From the NCBI RefSeq assembly GCF_901538355.1, contig NZ_LR593887.1, positions 1,650,920 to 1,714,919 of the forward strand: a stretch of DNA of 64,000 nt, read 5' to 3'. This DNA comes from Tuwongella immobilis (lineage in GTDB: Bacteria > Planctomycetota > Planctomycetia > Gemmatales > Gemmataceae). The notes under the pieces are model-generated. The model ran no database searches and was not told the origin of the DNA. It was given only the letters and a program-made list of their open reading frames with translations. This document shows, piece after piece, positions 62,918 through 64,000 of this stretch (the stretch's first letter is position 1; each line of letters opens with the position of its first letter). The position numbers and the translations under genes were made by a program.

Positions 62918-64000
62918 ATGAGTTGGTTACGTGAGCCGGATACGGAGCCGATCCTCGGATATCGCCTCATCTCACCCCTGGGAACCGGGGGATTCGGGGA
63001 GGTCTGGAAGTGCATTGCGCCCGGTGGGATCGAAAAGGCAATCAAATTTGTATACGGGAATTTGAATTCGTCGGAAGATGCCGAACGAGCGGATCAAGAA
63101 TATCGGGCACTGAACCGCGTCAAAGAAGTGCGGCACCCGTTTGTGCTGCAAATGGACCGCATCGAGGTGGTGAGCGGCGAACTGCTCATCGTCATGGAGT
63201 TGGCCGATCGATCGCTTCACGATGTCTTGGTCGAACATCAATCGAATCAACAGACGGGCTTGCCGCGTGAATTGCTGCTGCGGTATCTGCATGATGCCGC
63301 CGAGGGGTTGGATTACCTCATCGAAAAGCACAATTTGCAGCACTTGGACGTGAAGCCACGCAACCTGTTCGTGGTGGCGGATCGGGTGAAGGTGGCCGAT
63401 TTCGGGCTGGTGAAGCATATCGAACGGCAGTCATCGGCGGGGCTGATGGGTGGGGTGTCGCCGTTGTATGCAGCCCCGGAAACCTTTGTCTCGAAGGTCT
63501 CTCGCCATTCGGATCAATATAGTTTGGCGATTGTTTATGTGGAACTTCTGAAGGGGGTTCGTCCCTTTTCTGGGAAGAATATTCGTCAGTTGGCGATGCA
63601 GCATATTTCGGCTCCGCCCGATTTATCGATGCTCAACGACGCGGATCAGCAAGTGGTGGCGCGGGCGCTGGCGAAGAATCCCGATGAGCGATTCCCCAGT
63701 TGCCAAGCCTTTATTCGGGCACTCATGGCCGCCACACCCGGTTTTGGCGATCCGGCCCGCGTCTCGAATTGGTCGCTCAGTATTGCCTCGCTGGGTGATT
63801 CGCGGGCCGAATTGTTCGCTCCGCCGGTGCCCGGTTCGGGGTCGCATCGGGCTCCTCGGCGTGCTGCGCTGGAACCGGATGACGATGGGGCCGTGAGTCT
63901 GGAATTGACCACGAATCCGCCTGAAGAAATGGCCAATTGGATGGCCGATTCGCCAGTCAATTGGTCGATGCCGTCGATGTCCACGACCTCGGCATTGTCA
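62918..64000 (+). CDS. non-RD Ser/Thr protein kinase, 5' part (runs off the window)
   Basis: The frame is open from ATG 62918 to the last base, 361 codons. A kinase domain fills residues 14-270: glycine loop LGTGGFGEVWK, lysine Lys43 in KAIKFV, catalytic loop QHLDVKPRNLF with HLD at 142-144 where HRD is usual, DFG at 161-163, and YAAPE. The change of Arg to Leu makes this a non-RD kinase, which is usually active without activation-loop phosphorylation. The residues after ~280 (DSRAELFAPPVPGSGSHRAP) are disordered and continue past the window, so the C-terminal domain is unknown. It is divergent in sequence from the LRR kinase at 24 kb. Confidence 0.88.
   Translation, partial: MSWLREPDTEPILGYRLISPLGTGGFGEVWKCIAPGGIEKAIKFVYGNLNSSEDAERADQEYRALNRVKEVRHPFVLQMDRIEVVSGELLIVMELADRSLHDVLVEHQSNQQTGLPRELLLRYLHDAAEGLDYLIEKHNLQHLDVKPRNLFVVADRVKVADFGLVKHIERQSSAGLMGGVSPLYAAPETFVSKVSRHSDQYSLAIVYVELLKGVRPFSGKNIRQLAMQHISAPPDLSMLNDADQQVVARALAKNPDERFPSCQAFIRALMAATPGFGDPARVSNWSLSIASLGDSRAELFAPPVPGSGSHRAPRRAALEPDDDGAVSLELTTNPPEEMANWMADSPVNWSMPSMSTTSALS

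Overview
The window looks like chromosome of a planctomycete of the Gemmata/Tuwongella type (family Gemmataceae). The evidence is a set of lineage-typical families: two DUF1501 proteins, two proteins with a TIGR02996-like N-terminus, a PVC-type haem-binding CxxCH protein of 1100 residues, PQQ-like propellers, a kinase paired with an ECF sigma factor, and two genes linked to tetrahydromethanopterin C1 chemistry (Fae and a DUF6513/dihydropteroate-synthase-like protein). Base composition is GC-rich except for roughly 21.2-23.9 kb, which is visibly AT-rich. I saw no rRNA, tRNA, CRISPR array, transposase or integrase. Family names come from reading motifs, not from database searches.

Layout. 0-4.5 kb: the 3' end of a DUF1501 gene, two TIGR02996/LRR-like paralogues, and a small membrane protein. 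4.5-12.5 kb (minus strand): thioredoxin-fold protein, DUF6513 protein, a duplicated ABC-2-type permease, ComEC and a GNAT acetyltransferase. 12.6-16 kb (plus): an orphan Clp N-domain protein with a strong terminator, a lipoprotein with a degenerate phosphatase domain, then tenA and thiD (thiamine pyrimidine salvage). 16-20.6 kb (minus): alpha/beta hydrolase, PQQ-like propeller with EF-hands, DUF1501, and a repeat-tailed exported protein. 20.7-24 kb: AT-rich patch of small unknown secreted or membrane proteins with one probable gene remnant.

24-32.8 kb holds two divergent ECF sigma modules. One is sigma plus a Ser/Thr kinase carrying eight 24-residue leucine-rich repeats (minus). The other is sigma, RskA-like anti-sigma, an 875-residue CxxCH protein with LRR-like repeats, and a HEAT-like protein (plus, joined by ATGA overlaps). 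33-40 kb (minus): PVC haem protein, fae, SNF2 helicase with an unknown partner. 40-43 kb: an arsenic locus (arsR, arsC, acr3) with two near-identical operator copies, divergent from a lipoprotein joining a tyrosine-phosphatase domain to a cytochrome c'-like haem site. 43-48.5 kb (minus): DUF2262-like protein, phosphodiesterase-like enzyme, DapL-like aminotransferase, PQQ-like protein, sigma-70 factor. 48.8-54.1 kb: MerR/B12-binding regulator, two paralogous cupredoxin-like exported proteins, an inositol-monophosphatase-family enzyme, and chrA.

54.2-61.5 kb is a seven-gene plus-strand cluster that reads as sialic-acid or acylated-amino-sugar use: GntR regulator behind an AT-rich palindrome, sialidase, AraC regulator, DUF417 membrane protein, N-acylglucosamine 2-epimerase, Kelch protein (NanM-like) and an MFS transporter. 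Nearby starts and stops overlap, and neither a lyase (NanA) nor a kinase (NanK) is in the window. The window closes with a Tyr-rich exported protein, a terminator, and the 5' part of a non-RD protein kinase that runs off the end.
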